Below are positions 10,164 through 18,276 of a stretch of 18,276 nucleotides of DNA, in pieces. The stretch lies in contig JAKOGH010000101.1 of NCBI GenBank assembly GCA_024811115.1, positions 1 to 18,276 on the forward strand. Direction: 5' to 3'. Origin of the DNA: Terana coerulea (Eukaryota; Basidiomycota; Agaricomycetes; Polyporales; Phanerochaetaceae). The notes beneath the pieces are model-generated. The model had not been told where the DNA came from. It saw nothing but the letters and a program-made list of their open reading frames with translations, and did no database searches. The position numbers were made by a program, and so were the translations under genes. Position 1 is the first letter of the stretch. The number at the start of each line of letters is the position of its first letter.

Positions 10164-10615
10164 ATGTCCTATCCCAACGAATTCCATCCTGACATGACGG
10201 CCTCCAAAACTCAAAACCATTCTCACGCACCTCCCGTCCACGATGAACATAATCAACCTGACGCAGAAGGCTACGCATCCCCGCCACAAAGCCTACGCAC
10301 TCCTTCACATTCCCCAAGCAGCGAGCAGGGCTCAGGCGTCGCAAGCATGCTAAAGGCTCTTACAGCGTCCTCATCCGAACCTCCAGAATTCCCGCATCCC
10401 CTACCGCCGTCATTTTTGCGGACCCTGCCAAACGATTGTACATATCCATCTTCACACTCGATTGTGCACGGCAGTCTTGCACACACCCTCGAGAGGGCTT
10501 CCCAGTGGTACCTCCGCCCACAGAAGTGCAGCCGCACCCGTTCACGGCGCAGGGCGTTGGAAGGATTGCTCTTCAGTTGGTTCAAGTAGTCGCTGCAAGC
10601 CCATCAGTGTACTGA
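10164..10615 (+). pseudogene. Tandem family copy A, truncated remnant
   Basis: The ATG at 10164 opens MSYPNEFHPDMT, matching the start of copy B, and a disordered Ser/Pro/His-rich leader. It continues to PLPPSFLRTLPND (the NPPPPSF motif, degenerate) and IVHGSLAHTLE. One base is then missing near 10491-10496; the next frame gives EGFPVVPPPTEVQPHPFTA, a clear match to the family core. After that the family pattern is lost and both frames stop (10589 and 10615). The DVNExDWxRFL motif, hydrophobic segment, DHWN block and C-terminal exon are all absent, and no remnant of them is visible in the next kilobase. It is most likely a dead copy; a short expressed N-terminal protein cannot be excluded. 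Confidence 0.65.
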
Positions 10616-11743
10616 CATCTACCTGTTTGTAGGGCACTTCACCCGCAGAGTGATGCAGGAAAGTGCTCCGACGAAGAAGTGCGGGTTAGGTTTTGAGCTA
10701 AAAGCGTGTATGTGATTTTCTTCCTACACTTAGCGTTGCTCTGACTCACGAGTCACCGCGTATAAATGACACAGCACTTCTTTCCGCGTAAGATTCAGAT
10801 CTGCCCCTTCTACGGAAACGTGGTGCGCACAGGGCAAACAGAAGCCACCCCTGCTGAACTTCCTCCTGCAACTCAGCGCTTGGCAGTGAGCTTGTTGCGC
10901 TTTACAGAGGGGGCAGCGGGAGAGGGAGCATAAAGCCATAACGAGCAGAAAGGCTAGAAAGAATACAAGAGGAGCGAAAGTAGACAGGGATAAGATGAAT
11001 GAGCTGCACACTGAGAGGGGGACGTGACTTAAGAACTGTGACGAGTCATGTAAGTAAGTTGGTCTCGTACTGCCCAATCAGCTGTGTTATTATTTCATCT
11101 GTCTCATCCATCCTATAATGTACGAATTATTGATCATTGCGCTACCTATGCATATAGCCAGCCTTCAGTGAAGATCCCGCGAATCCTACCACCCGGCGCT
11201 TAGCGCTTAGCCGTCGCAAGGGCAAGACGCCGAGACCGTAACGAACTCTTCGTTAACCCTCCGTCTCCCTTTCGCCAGTTCTTTCGCCTTCACCATGAAG
11301 TCGTCCACCGAGCTTCCAAAGCTCAAACTGCTATCATTTTGTCTCCTCTATCTGCTCAAAACAGATAGTACGAATGCCTCAGAGCTCACTGCATGGATGT
11401 TTTCTCACCGAATCACAACCTCCTGGCTTCCGCAAGACCAGCTGCAGGCATGCGCAATCGCCGGTGGACATGCTGTTCGGGCGAACCTAGACGAACCGTA
11501 GGGCGACCAATCCCAAGTGTCGAACCGGCCCCCGCTTTGGACTTGCGCAGTCTCACACGCTAGCCGCACCCTGCAAGCACCGCCTCTTCGCAAGAATCTG
11601 TGGTGCTGTAGCACCAGCCGCGGCGTAAACGCATCGTCCTGTGCAACTAGGGAAGTTCATCAGCGGTGCCTTGCAGTGCCCGTGCGTATCAATGAGTAGT
11701 TTCCATTGTATACTCGTATCTGATCCCTAATTGCAGGGTCACT
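10616..11743. other. Spacer between copies A and B; one weak small ORF
   Basis: No conserved gene is visible. An ATG at 11295 in strong context (ttcaccATGA) gives 68 residues starting MKSSTELPKLKLL and stopping at 11501; it matches nothing I know and could be a gene fragment or chance. A minus-strand frame (about 11077-10730) includes a hydrophobic stretch but begins with a non-ATG codon and overlaps a purine-rich tract. I do not call it a gene. Confidence 0.35.
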
Positions 11744-11751
11744 ATTTAAGT
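11744..11751 (+). promoter_or_regulatory. TATA-like box of copy B
   Basis: TATTTAAG lies 82-89 nt upstream of the copy B ATG (11833), a typical fungal TATA distance. TATA-like elements sit at the matching place before the ancestral start of copies A, C and D. Confidence 0.5.
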
Positions 11752-11832
11752 GCTCCGGCGCCCGTGGACGCTTAGCAGCAGTACAAATAGCTGCCCCTAT
11801 CGCTTCCCTCTGTCCAACAACTCTAACTCACA

Positions 11833-13152
11833 ATGTCGCACCCCAACGAGTACCCTCCTGAGAAGACATCCTACAACCCGCAAGAAGGGCCTGACAGACC
11901 CCCAGCGTACGGATTTCATGCACCATCCAACCCCTTTCGCAGTCCGCCGCCCCTGCTTCTCGCGAATATACAGAACACGGCACAGCAACGAACACCGGGC
12001 ATGGATATGCTACCGACAAGCCGCCTTACCCGGAGCATGGTACACCATCGGGCGCGGCGTACGGACAGCAGCCCCCGCCTATCAGCCTGGCGGCAGCGCC
12101 CGTGGATACTTGTCGCCGCAGCAGCCACCTTCGGCGTCGTCCCCAGCTCCTGGTGGAAGCGGCTCCGGGGGCCTCGGCGGCCTGTTCAGAAGCTTGTCTG
12201 GGGCATCTGGGAGCTCGTCCGCTCAGCCCGTAGACCTTCTCAACCCGCCGCCGCCGTCGTTCTCGAGGGCCCCTCAGCCCAACTTTCCGTATGCGCCGTT
12301 TGCCCCCTCGTCCACATCAGCCTCGACAAATTGCTCGACAAGGGCTTCCCGGCGATGCCTCCGCCGGCACCGGTACAGCCCCATCCGTTCATGACGCACG
12401 ACGTCAACGAACAAGACTGGACGCGGTTCCTGGGGGATATCAAAGAGCGGGGATGCTCTCGCCCATGAACAAAATTGTGGCAGGGGTTGCGCCGATGTTT
12501 ATGCACGTTGGGATCAGTGGTAAGTCTCATTGCCTTCACCATATTGTGAACAAGGCTAAGCACTTGCCCAGGATTCTTTATCAGCCGTGCCATAGAAAAC
12601 GGTATGAGGAAAAAGAAGGTCGGCCTGGTTTCAGATTTGATGGACCATTGGAACCACGTGAGTGACTTCGCTCCTTTGTCTTGCGTGCTTGTGTTAACTG
12701 TCACGCCGTATAGTATTTCTTCATGCCTCGTTTGATGGAGGTGCATCTCGTTCACGGAAGCGTCGCATATACCGGCCGCACAGGCAGCTTCCCGACCGAA
12801 ATGGCCCACCAAGGATATCATCGCGACGACGATTACGACTCGGACTCATCCTCCTCTTCGTCCTCCTCCGATTCTGACCATGGACGCAAGCACCATGGTA
12901 GTTCGTCCGCGTTCGCCGGCAGGCGCGAAGAAAAAGCGGGCAGGGAGGGAGGCGCGGAGAGCGGCAAAGCGGGAGAGGCGGCAAGAGAAGAGGGAAAGAC
13001 GGGAGGAGAGGAGAGACGGGAAAAGGGAGAGACGGGAGGATAGGAGAGAAAAGAAGAGAAATAGGCGGTCGAAGAAGAGGGACGAAAAAGCAGTGAAAAA
13101 CGAGCCGTGGAAGCTGGTTATTACGTATAGACCTGCTCAGGGTGGGTACTAA
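11833..13152 (+). CDS. Tandem family copy B, proline-rich protein with Ser/Asp and Lys/Arg tail, frame interrupted
   Basis: Exons 11833-12519, 12572-12657, 12714-13152, about 405 residues. Order: MSHPNEYPPEKT start; Pro/Gly/Ser/Gln-rich leader; LLNPPPPSFSRAPQ; LLDKGFPAMPPP; VQPHPFMTHDVNEQDWTRFL; SPMNKIVAGVAPMFMHVGIS (hydrophobic, Gly-rich); FFISRAIENGMRKKK; DLMDHWNHYFFMPRLMEVHL; HGSVAYTG; a run of Ser/Asp; a long Lys/Arg/Glu tail; and the conserved end EPWKLVITYRP. Coding sense needs one added base near 11928-11945, at C run 12072-12076, at C run 12303-12307 and at G run 12449-12452, and a further step at A run 12931-12935 (two As short, or one extra). Every frame step before the tail moves the same way. 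Function unknown. Either a sequencing artefact or a decaying copy; the intact introns and end favour artefact. Confidence 0.75.
12940..13098 (+). repeat. Polypurine low-complexity tract encoding the basic tail of copy B
   Basis: The plus strand here is almost entirely A and G, made of variants of GGGAGAG, AGGAGAG and AAAAGAG with few C or T. It encodes alternating Arg/Lys and Glu (RERRQEKRERREERRDGK). In the other two frames the tract stays open too, so the true frame is set only by the conserved C-terminal end. Confidence 0.7.
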
Positions 13153-13862
13153 GAATTGAAGAGTGTTTCATGTTGGACCTTGTGCGTATCTGAATTCCCA
13201 ACCTAGCGTAGGCTCAGTCTGATGTTAGATACCCCGCAGTCATGTAGTATAACGAGCAAAAGACGTATGCATGCTACCAAAGTTTGGCGGACAAATGCGA
13301 GGCTTGGCTGAATTGCCATACATCCAATGGACGCAGTGGTGGGCGTGGTGAGAACTTGGAAGCGCCTCTCATTCATCCTGCACATCCACTGTTCACTTGA
13401 CTCTCGGCCAACTCACGCTAGTCCGCATAGACTAAGTCGGTGGAGGCCAACAGTCTTGTATTGAGTGGCAATGTGCGAAGTTAGTCCCTAGCAGTAAGAT
13501 TCTCTCCATGTCCGCTCATTAGTTTTACGCTCATACATTTTCTTTGGAGCTGATAGCAGCTGCGGCTTGTCGTGCTTGTACGTTAGGGGACTGTGGCTGA
13601 GGCACACCCGGAGCTGTTCGCCAATGCACAGCTCCATCTGGGCGCTGCCCCTTCTGCCCGTACGCCGTATGAGGTGTCGTTCACAGGCTATCGTGGTCCG
13701 ACACTTCAAACATCATGGCCACCATCTCGCCGGGGAACGGCAGAGCACCTTCAGAGCAATGCGGTAGAGATGCGTAGGTACGCTTAGAGTTGGTATCTTC
13801 GCGCCCGAGTTTTATCTCTGATGCAATGCCCTTAGAGAAGCAAAATGGCGCCGCTGGGTAGT
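13153..13862. other. Spacer between copies B and C
   Basis: No supported gene. A plus-strand open stretch 13593-13787 (beginning with GTG; AEAHPELFANAQLHLGA) reads rather protein-like but has no ATG start and no known motif. It could be a fragment of an older gene. Confidence 0.35.
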
Positions 13863-13870
13863 CATAAATA
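13863..13870 (+). promoter_or_regulatory. TATA-like box of copy C
   Basis: CATAAATA sits about 80 nt upstream of the ancestral start site (13943, now TTG) and about 120 nt upstream of the ATG I prefer at 13984. Confidence 0.4.
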
Positions 13871-13983
13871 CACCGCGCGAAGTAGTAGGATGCGCTTATA
13901 TACTTTCACGCCCTTGGTCGTGCTCTATCTGCCACCTCGCGATTGTCGTTCACTAGTTACCCTCCCGAGAAAACCAGGCCAGA

Positions 13984-14918
13984 ATGGAATGGCACACAGA
14001 TACCGCTCCGCAGGTCCCAATGCCTTGCGCTACACCCCCTCAGACAAATTCCCACTACAGCCCTCCTCAGATACCCCCTCCTTCCTACGAGCACTACGGT
14101 GTGGATCCCCACAGTACGGTTGGTTGTCTGAGTCCCCGACATACTTTGACTTGACCTCTTTACCTATGCAGAGAAAGGTTCCGGTCGCGGCTCCCCGATG
14201 CCAGCATACGGATATAGCCCCGACGCCGCCAACGCTTACTCTTATTCTGCCGGCTCCGTGGAAGCCTACGGCCAAAACACGGGAGCCCCAAAAGAACACT
14301 ACAATTCGTGGGACTCCAGCACAAAGAACGTCCGCAACACCAATTTTGTCAGCCAGCAACCTCAGATGCGCTCCAGCTCGTCGCTCGGCTCGATGAGCTC
14401 GGGTGGTGGCGGCATGTCCCGCAACGCGGACCCGCTTAACCCGCCACCACCTTCCTTCACGCGGCAGCCGCAGAGCGGGTTCCCCTACTCTCCGTTCCCG
14501 CCCTGCTACGTGATCGGCACAGGCAAGGACCTCGACGCGGGCTTCCCGCTGCTCCCGCCTCCGACACACGTGCAGCCGCACCCGTTCATGACGCACGACG
14601 TCAATGAGGAGGATTGGGTGCGGTTCCTCGGGGACCTCAAGAGGGTGAGCACATCGACCACGATGAGCAAGGTTGCGTCGAACGTGGGCGGAGCGATGGC
14701 CATGCGTGGAGGGCTCATCGGTGGTATGTACCTTCTCAAGAGACATCATACTGCGTGAACTTACTTGGCTTTTTCGCGTAGGGTTGATCTCGAGCATGAG
14801 CTCGACTTCGAAGTCCTCGAAAGGCGCTTCGGCGGCGGACCTCGTTGATCACTGGAACAATGTACGCATCCCCCAGTCATACGCTGTACAGCCGCTTGGT
14901 TCGTGTATCACCGCATAA
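13984..14918 (+). CDS. Tandem family copy C, C-terminally truncated, start shifted
   Basis: Exons 13984-14113, 14172-14723, 14782-14918; 272 residues with no frame break. The ancestral start matching copy B lies at 13943, but the codon is TTG (then SFTSYPPEKT) and is one base out of frame with the rest. The ATG at 13984 (agaATGG, ideal context) opens the true frame MEWHTDTAPQVPMP, Pro/Tyr-rich (PPPSYEHYGVD). Then follow NPPPPSFTRQPQSGFPYSPF, CYVIGTGKDLDAGFP, VQPHPFMTHDVNEEDWVRFL, a Gly/Ala/Met hydrophobic segment (VGGAMAMRGGLIGG) and DLVDHWNN. A donor-like GTACGC follows at 14862, yet no exon starting YFF is found before copy D. Reading through gives about 18 unrelated residues to a stop at 14918. 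The C-terminal exon shared by B and D has been lost, perhaps in the event that placed copy D only 160 bp away. Confidence 0.7.
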
Positions 14919-15003
14919 CATCGGCCACGAGTAAACGTATCAAAACCTTATGTTCTCGAGGACTTGATATGCCGAACCGCAGCAACATCGGTCGGGTGTG
15001 GGG

Positions 15004-15011
15004 CATATAAC
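15004..15011 (+). promoter_or_regulatory. TATA-like box of copy D
   Basis: CATATAAC lies 68-75 nt upstream of the copy D ATG (15079). The whole promoter of copy D must fit into the 160 bp after the copy C read-through stop, or overlap copy C. Confidence 0.5.
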
Positions 15012-15078
15012 TCGCAGCAGGTTCTATACTCGACGCAGCACTTGGCTGCCGTCGTCCATTCAGATTATTCGCGCCACG

Positions 15079-16243
15079 ATGATTGTAGATGAGACGTACG
15101 AACCTCCGCCAGTTGGTCGGGATGTCGTACCGGCTACCCAAGTAACTCCGGTCGGCAAGCCGCCTCCGTATGACAGCACACACGGCGACGGTCAATCGGT
15201 GAGTTGTCACATCCGAGCATATCTGCAAACTTCTTATGACTTTCTTTCGTCAACAAGACACCTTCATACTACGGTAAAAAGCCACTTTTCGACCAAGAAA
15301 GTAGTTTGGCAAGTCCATGGCTGCCTTCTTGTTCAGGAAGTCCGTACATCGAGTCGGATGCGCACAGCACGAGCAGCGCCTTCTCGCTGAGATCGCCTTC
15401 GCCTCCCGATACCTCCATCAAGAAATCGAGGGCTACCCGTATTAGTGACTACCTGAACCGCGACCTCTCCTCGCTGCTCAACCCGCCGCCTCCAGGCTTC
15501 CTGCGTATGCCTCCTCCCACTTCCGTATACCCGCCCTTCTCTCCCCTTGTCGTCATCGGCCTCGGAAAAGGGCTCAGCAGTGGCTTTCCTACTCTCGCGC
15601 CGCCGGGTGACGCCCAGCCACATCCCTTTGCGGCGCACGATGTCACTGAGGCGGACTGGACGCGCTTTCTGGTTGACCTGAAGACAGTCGGATCGCTTTC
15701 ACCCATGAATCGGATCGTCGCGGGCCTCACGCCCCTAGCGGTTGGCATTGTGAACCCTATCGCTGGTATGCCGTACACTGCTTGGATTTTTCGCCGTTCG
15801 CCAGGCTGATCGAGACATTCCGCAGGTATCGTGATCTCACAGGTCATTGAGAGGCATATCAAGTCGAAGAAGAGCGGGCCTGCATCCAATTTTATTGATC
15901 ACTGGAACCATGTAAGTGCCCACTGCTTCTAGTATTCGGTCTCAGATAAGCTCACATTGATCTGAATATTCAGTATTTCTTCCATCCGCGCTTCATGGAA
16001 GTGAACCTCGTGCGCGGCGAGACAGTCTACACCGGCACGGGCCAGGCCCTTCCCGCAGACGCAGCCCAGGCTAGTCAGGGCCTCAGTGATTACACAAACG
16101 AGATAAATGCGAAAGAAGACCGTCACTTCTGGAAGAGGCGCACCAAAGAACAGCCGAAGGATGCGGAGAGCAGCAAATCCGGTGGTCGAAAAGAAAAGGA
16201 TGCTCCTTGGAGGCTAGTAATCTCCTATAAGATGTCTGGGTAG
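15079..16243 (+). CDS. Tandem family copy D, intact proline-rich protein of unknown function
   Basis: Exons 15079-15198, 15258-15765, 15826-15911, 15974-16243; 327 residues, no frame break. Introns: GTGAGT (phase 0), GTATGC (phase 1, after Gly), GTAAGT (phase 0, after DHWNH). Order: disordered leader with PPPY (about 1-105); SLLNPPPPGFLRMPPP (112-127); VYPPFSPLVVIGLGKGLSSGFP (130-151); AQPHPFAAHDVTEADWTRFL (159-178); SPMNRIVAGLTPLAVGIVNP (188-207), a Gly-rich hydrophobic stretch that may touch or cross a membrane; ISQVIERHIKSKK (213-225); FIDHWNHYFFHPRFMEVNLV (232-251); ETVYTG (254-259); a Lys/Glu-rich tail; and the closing DAPWRLVISYKMSG. It is the best template for the family. I do not recognise the family and assign no function. 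The stop at 16243 faces the transporter gene. Confidence 0.9.
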
Positions 16244-16667
16244 TATGACATCTGCTTGACGCAACTGGACTAATATCATTAGCCCGAACAGTCACCAGAG
16301 TATGCAATATAACAAGTGAGTATCAGCGCGATACGGCAATTCTTTTGGGCTTCGGTTGTTCCATGCGAAGACAAGACATCTGATAGACTGCGACGGTGGT
16401 AGAATAAGGTGCTAGTAGAGTAGCTGAGCTGGGGGATATACGGATGATATGCGTATGACGGAGCTGGATGATAAAATACATGGTGTGCGAGGGCCTGAGT
16501 GGGGGTGTAATGATGTACATGAGAGACGGTCTAGGCATTGTCATAGGTGCAAGTGAGACATCAGAGTAGCGACAGAAAGGCCAAAAGAAAGGAAAGAGGC
16601 GGCCATGGCCTCACACGAACGGCTCCTAAACATGAATTAGGCATGAGCTATAGTAGCACAGCACGCC
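16244..16667. other. Convergent intergenic region
   Basis: It lies between the 3' ends of copy D (+) and the transporter (-) and holds their 3' UTRs. No conserved reading frame is visible. Confidence 0.5.
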
Positions 16668-18276
16668 TCACGCATGGCGCGGGAAGAGTTTTCCGCGCTT
16701 GCGCAGCTCGACGCATGCCATGAAAAGGCAAGCAAATCCCACAAAAGTCAGCACCTGTTTGCTAGCGTGAGCACTCGTGCGTAGAGAGGTAGGCAAGGGG
16801 AAAGAGACGTACTCCGCCAAAGACTGCGGGCCGCCACCAGGTGTAGTTGTCGCCAAGCAGGGCACCGGCAATGGGCGTGCCTGTGTTGCAGAGACAGATA
16901 CTTAGTCAGGCACGCGGTGCAGGTTTTGTCACAGATACTACGTACCGATGAGACTGCCGAACGCGCAGACGGTAAACGCAACGCCCATCCGCGCCCTACG
17001 AAAGGTACGGTCAGTCCGGCACGCCTCTCACGAACACACACGGCACGCACCCGATCTCGCCAAAGTTGTCCGCAAGTACCGCAAGGGTGGAAGCGTTTAG
17101 CGCGATATCTACATCGAAAGCGTTAGTCGACGGCGCTCGATAGCCTTGTAGCAAGGTGGGCACGCACACACGCCGGCGAAGAAGCCGAAGAACACGCCAA
17201 TGAGTACTACACTCGCAACGGTCCGCACGCCGATCATCCCGAAGACGACCGCGGCGACGCACCCCGACGCGAGCGTGATCGTCGCGGGCGCGCCTACGCG
17301 GTGTGCGACAAACCCGGATGCGATCCGGCCAACGAAGCTCGAGAAGTTGAGGATGACGAGCTGCGGAATGTGTTATGTAGTGTGAAGGAGCGGAGGAAGA
17401 CAGGCGTACCGAGTAGAACGAGAACTGTTGGCTTAGCTTGTGCTGCGCCGCGTCCAGCTGAAGGTAGTACACCGGGTAGTAGAACCCGACTGTGACGAAT
17501 AAAAGCCTGTAGCGGGTACACTTAACACTGAAGTACGGCGGACGCTGAGTTTAAAAATGCAAAACGCACCCCAGGGACGTGTACACATACGCCTTGTCCC
17601 GCGCAAACTTCTTTACCGCTGGCCCAAGAGGCAGCGTCGTCTTAGGCGGGGGCAGACGCGTGCGCATCAGCAGGGCGGCAAGCAGTAACATGCCTCCGAC
17701 GAGCCCCGCGCTCGCGCGCACAGAGTTGCCGAAGCCGAGCGACGAGTTGAGCGTGTTGTTGAGCATGATCGGATGCACGACCGAGCCGAACGAGGACCCT
17801 GTGGCGACGATGGACATCGCGAGCACGCGCCGGCGGGCGAAGTAGTGCGAAATGACAGCAATGGACGGGATGTAGATCAGTCCGGCACCGAGGCCCATGC
17901 AGATGCCTTGGCTCAGGAAGACCTGGAAAGTGAAGTGTTAGCCCTGCGGAATGTCAGAGGGGTCTAGGGCAAAATTACATGCCTGATAGAACGAGTTTGG
18001 CTTGGCCAGAGAAAGCATGAACAGCCCGAAGACAAGAAGAAACGAGCCCAGGTAGATTGTGAGCTTGCTGAATGGTTAGCCGCGTAAGTTAAAAGATGAA
18101 ACTACCAATAAAGCCAAAGAGCACTCACAAATGCCCACGATCATACAGCCGACCGGCAAAGATACCAAGGCCGACCACAATAAATGCATTCATACTGCCT
18201 ATCCACCTGCGCAAATTAATTCGGAAAATGCCTCCTTGCATGCGTTGTGTGGAGAACATACGAGATTGTAGACGGA
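16668..18276 (-). CDS. MFS transporter, monocarboxylate/Mch type (N-terminus beyond right edge)
   Basis: Minus-strand exons 18276-18262, 18206-18129, 18067-17983, 17922-17570, 17506-17410, 17360-17168, 17108-17051, 16995-16946, 16880-16813, 16754-16668; about 361 codons, no frame break. The first visible residues STISWIGSMNAF lie in the first third of the usual protein. Family signs in order: IFAGRLYDRGHF; SQGICMGLGAGLIYIPSIAV; SHYFARRRVLAMSI; GSVVHPIMLNN; a charged central loop (RLPPPKTTLPL); GFYYPVYYLQLDA; NFSSFVGRIASGFVAHRVGA; LADNFGEIGARMG; PIAGALLGDNYTWWRPA; and a short basic tail LRKRGKLFPRHA. These match MFS proteins of the monocarboxylate transporter type, which in fungi include Mch proteins of varied substrates; the substrate here is unknown. 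The first three introns lie between membrane segments. Intron 17982-17923 uses a GC donor. Confidence 0.92.
17923..17982 (-). other. GC-AG intron in the MFS transporter gene
   Basis: A 60 nt phase 0 intron with donor CAG|GCATGT and acceptor TTCCAG on the minus strand. It joins NSFYQ to VFLSQGICMG. A GT four bases downstream (GTAATT) cannot give the conserved reading frame with either nearby acceptor. Confidence 0.75.

Larger units (their letters stand above)
10164..16243 (+). repeat. Tandem array of four paralogous genes (copies A, B, C, D)
   Basis: Four head-to-tail units share a protein core: NPPPPSF-like motif, PYxPF, a KxLDxGFP-like motif, PPPxxxQPHPF, then THDVNExDWxRFLxDLK. Copies B, C and D also share an intron after a Gly (phase 1) and the donor of another after DHWN (phase 0). 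Copies A and B open with the same start (MSYPNEF versus MSHPNEYPPEKT), and copy C keeps a relic of it (SFTSYPPEKT). Spacing between units is about 1.2 kb, 0.8 kb and 0.16 kb. The units are diverged in sequence, so duplication is not recent. Confidence 0.85.

Noticed and set aside
10730..11077. Minus-strand 115-codon frame with a hydrophobic stretch
   Set aside because: It begins at TTG, matches no family, and the hydrophobic run comes from a pyrimidine-rich strand.
12240..12821. Minus-strand 193-codon frame over copy B
   Set aside because: It crosses both well-supported copy B introns and has no recognisable domain.
14030..14797. Minus-strand 255-codon frame over copy C
   Set aside because: Arg/Val-rich antisense shadow; the plus strand carries the conserved family core and splice sites.
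10164..16243. Array as a transposable element or CRISPR-like repeat
   Set aside because: No terminal repeats, transposase or short spaced repeats; similarity is at protein level with shared introns, so these are gene duplicates.
17579..17845. Plus-strand open frame opposite the transporter exon
   Set aside because: Antisense of GC-rich membrane-segment codons; no independent support.

Overview
The window looks like nuclear DNA from a basidiomycete fungus, probably an Agaricomycete. Genes are split by many 49-72 nt introns with GTRNGY-type donors and CTRAY branch sites. There is an F-box/LRR-like protein of the mushroom type, and intergenic gaps are mostly 0.2-1.2 kb. No RNA gene, CRISPR array or transposon is visible. 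All exon maps below were assembled by hand from splice signals and family conservation.

Layout. 1-283 (-): 5' part of an acidic protein running off the left edge. 604-1768 (+): an UNC-50 family membrane protein in eight small exons. 2028-4537 (+): the calcineurin catalytic subunit in eleven exons. 5091-5336: possible upstream exons; 5414-7500 (+): an F-box-type protein with an acidic tail. 7962-9418 (-): a class II eIF4E (4EHP-like) cap-binding protein in three exons. 10164-16243 (+): four tandem copies (A-D) of a proline-rich protein family I cannot name. Copy D is intact, copy B is full length but with several frame breaks, copy C has lost its last exon, and copy A is a remnant. 16668-18276 (-): an MFS transporter of the monocarboxylate/Mch type, cut by the right edge.

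The housekeeping genes (UNC-50, calcineurin, eIF4E) are unrelated to each other in function. The unusual part is the tandem family, whose copies share intron positions and a TATA-like element 73-89 nt upstream of the ancestral start.

A second theme is sequence integrity. About a dozen single-base frame breaks, mostly at short homopolymers, interrupt otherwise well conserved proteins, including calcineurin A and UNC-50. The eIF4E gene, copy D and the transporter are clean. Sequencing or assembly error is the simplest reading for the essential genes; true decay is plausible for copies A and C and possible for the F-box gene. Two GC-AG introns are also present, one in UNC-50 and one in the transporter.
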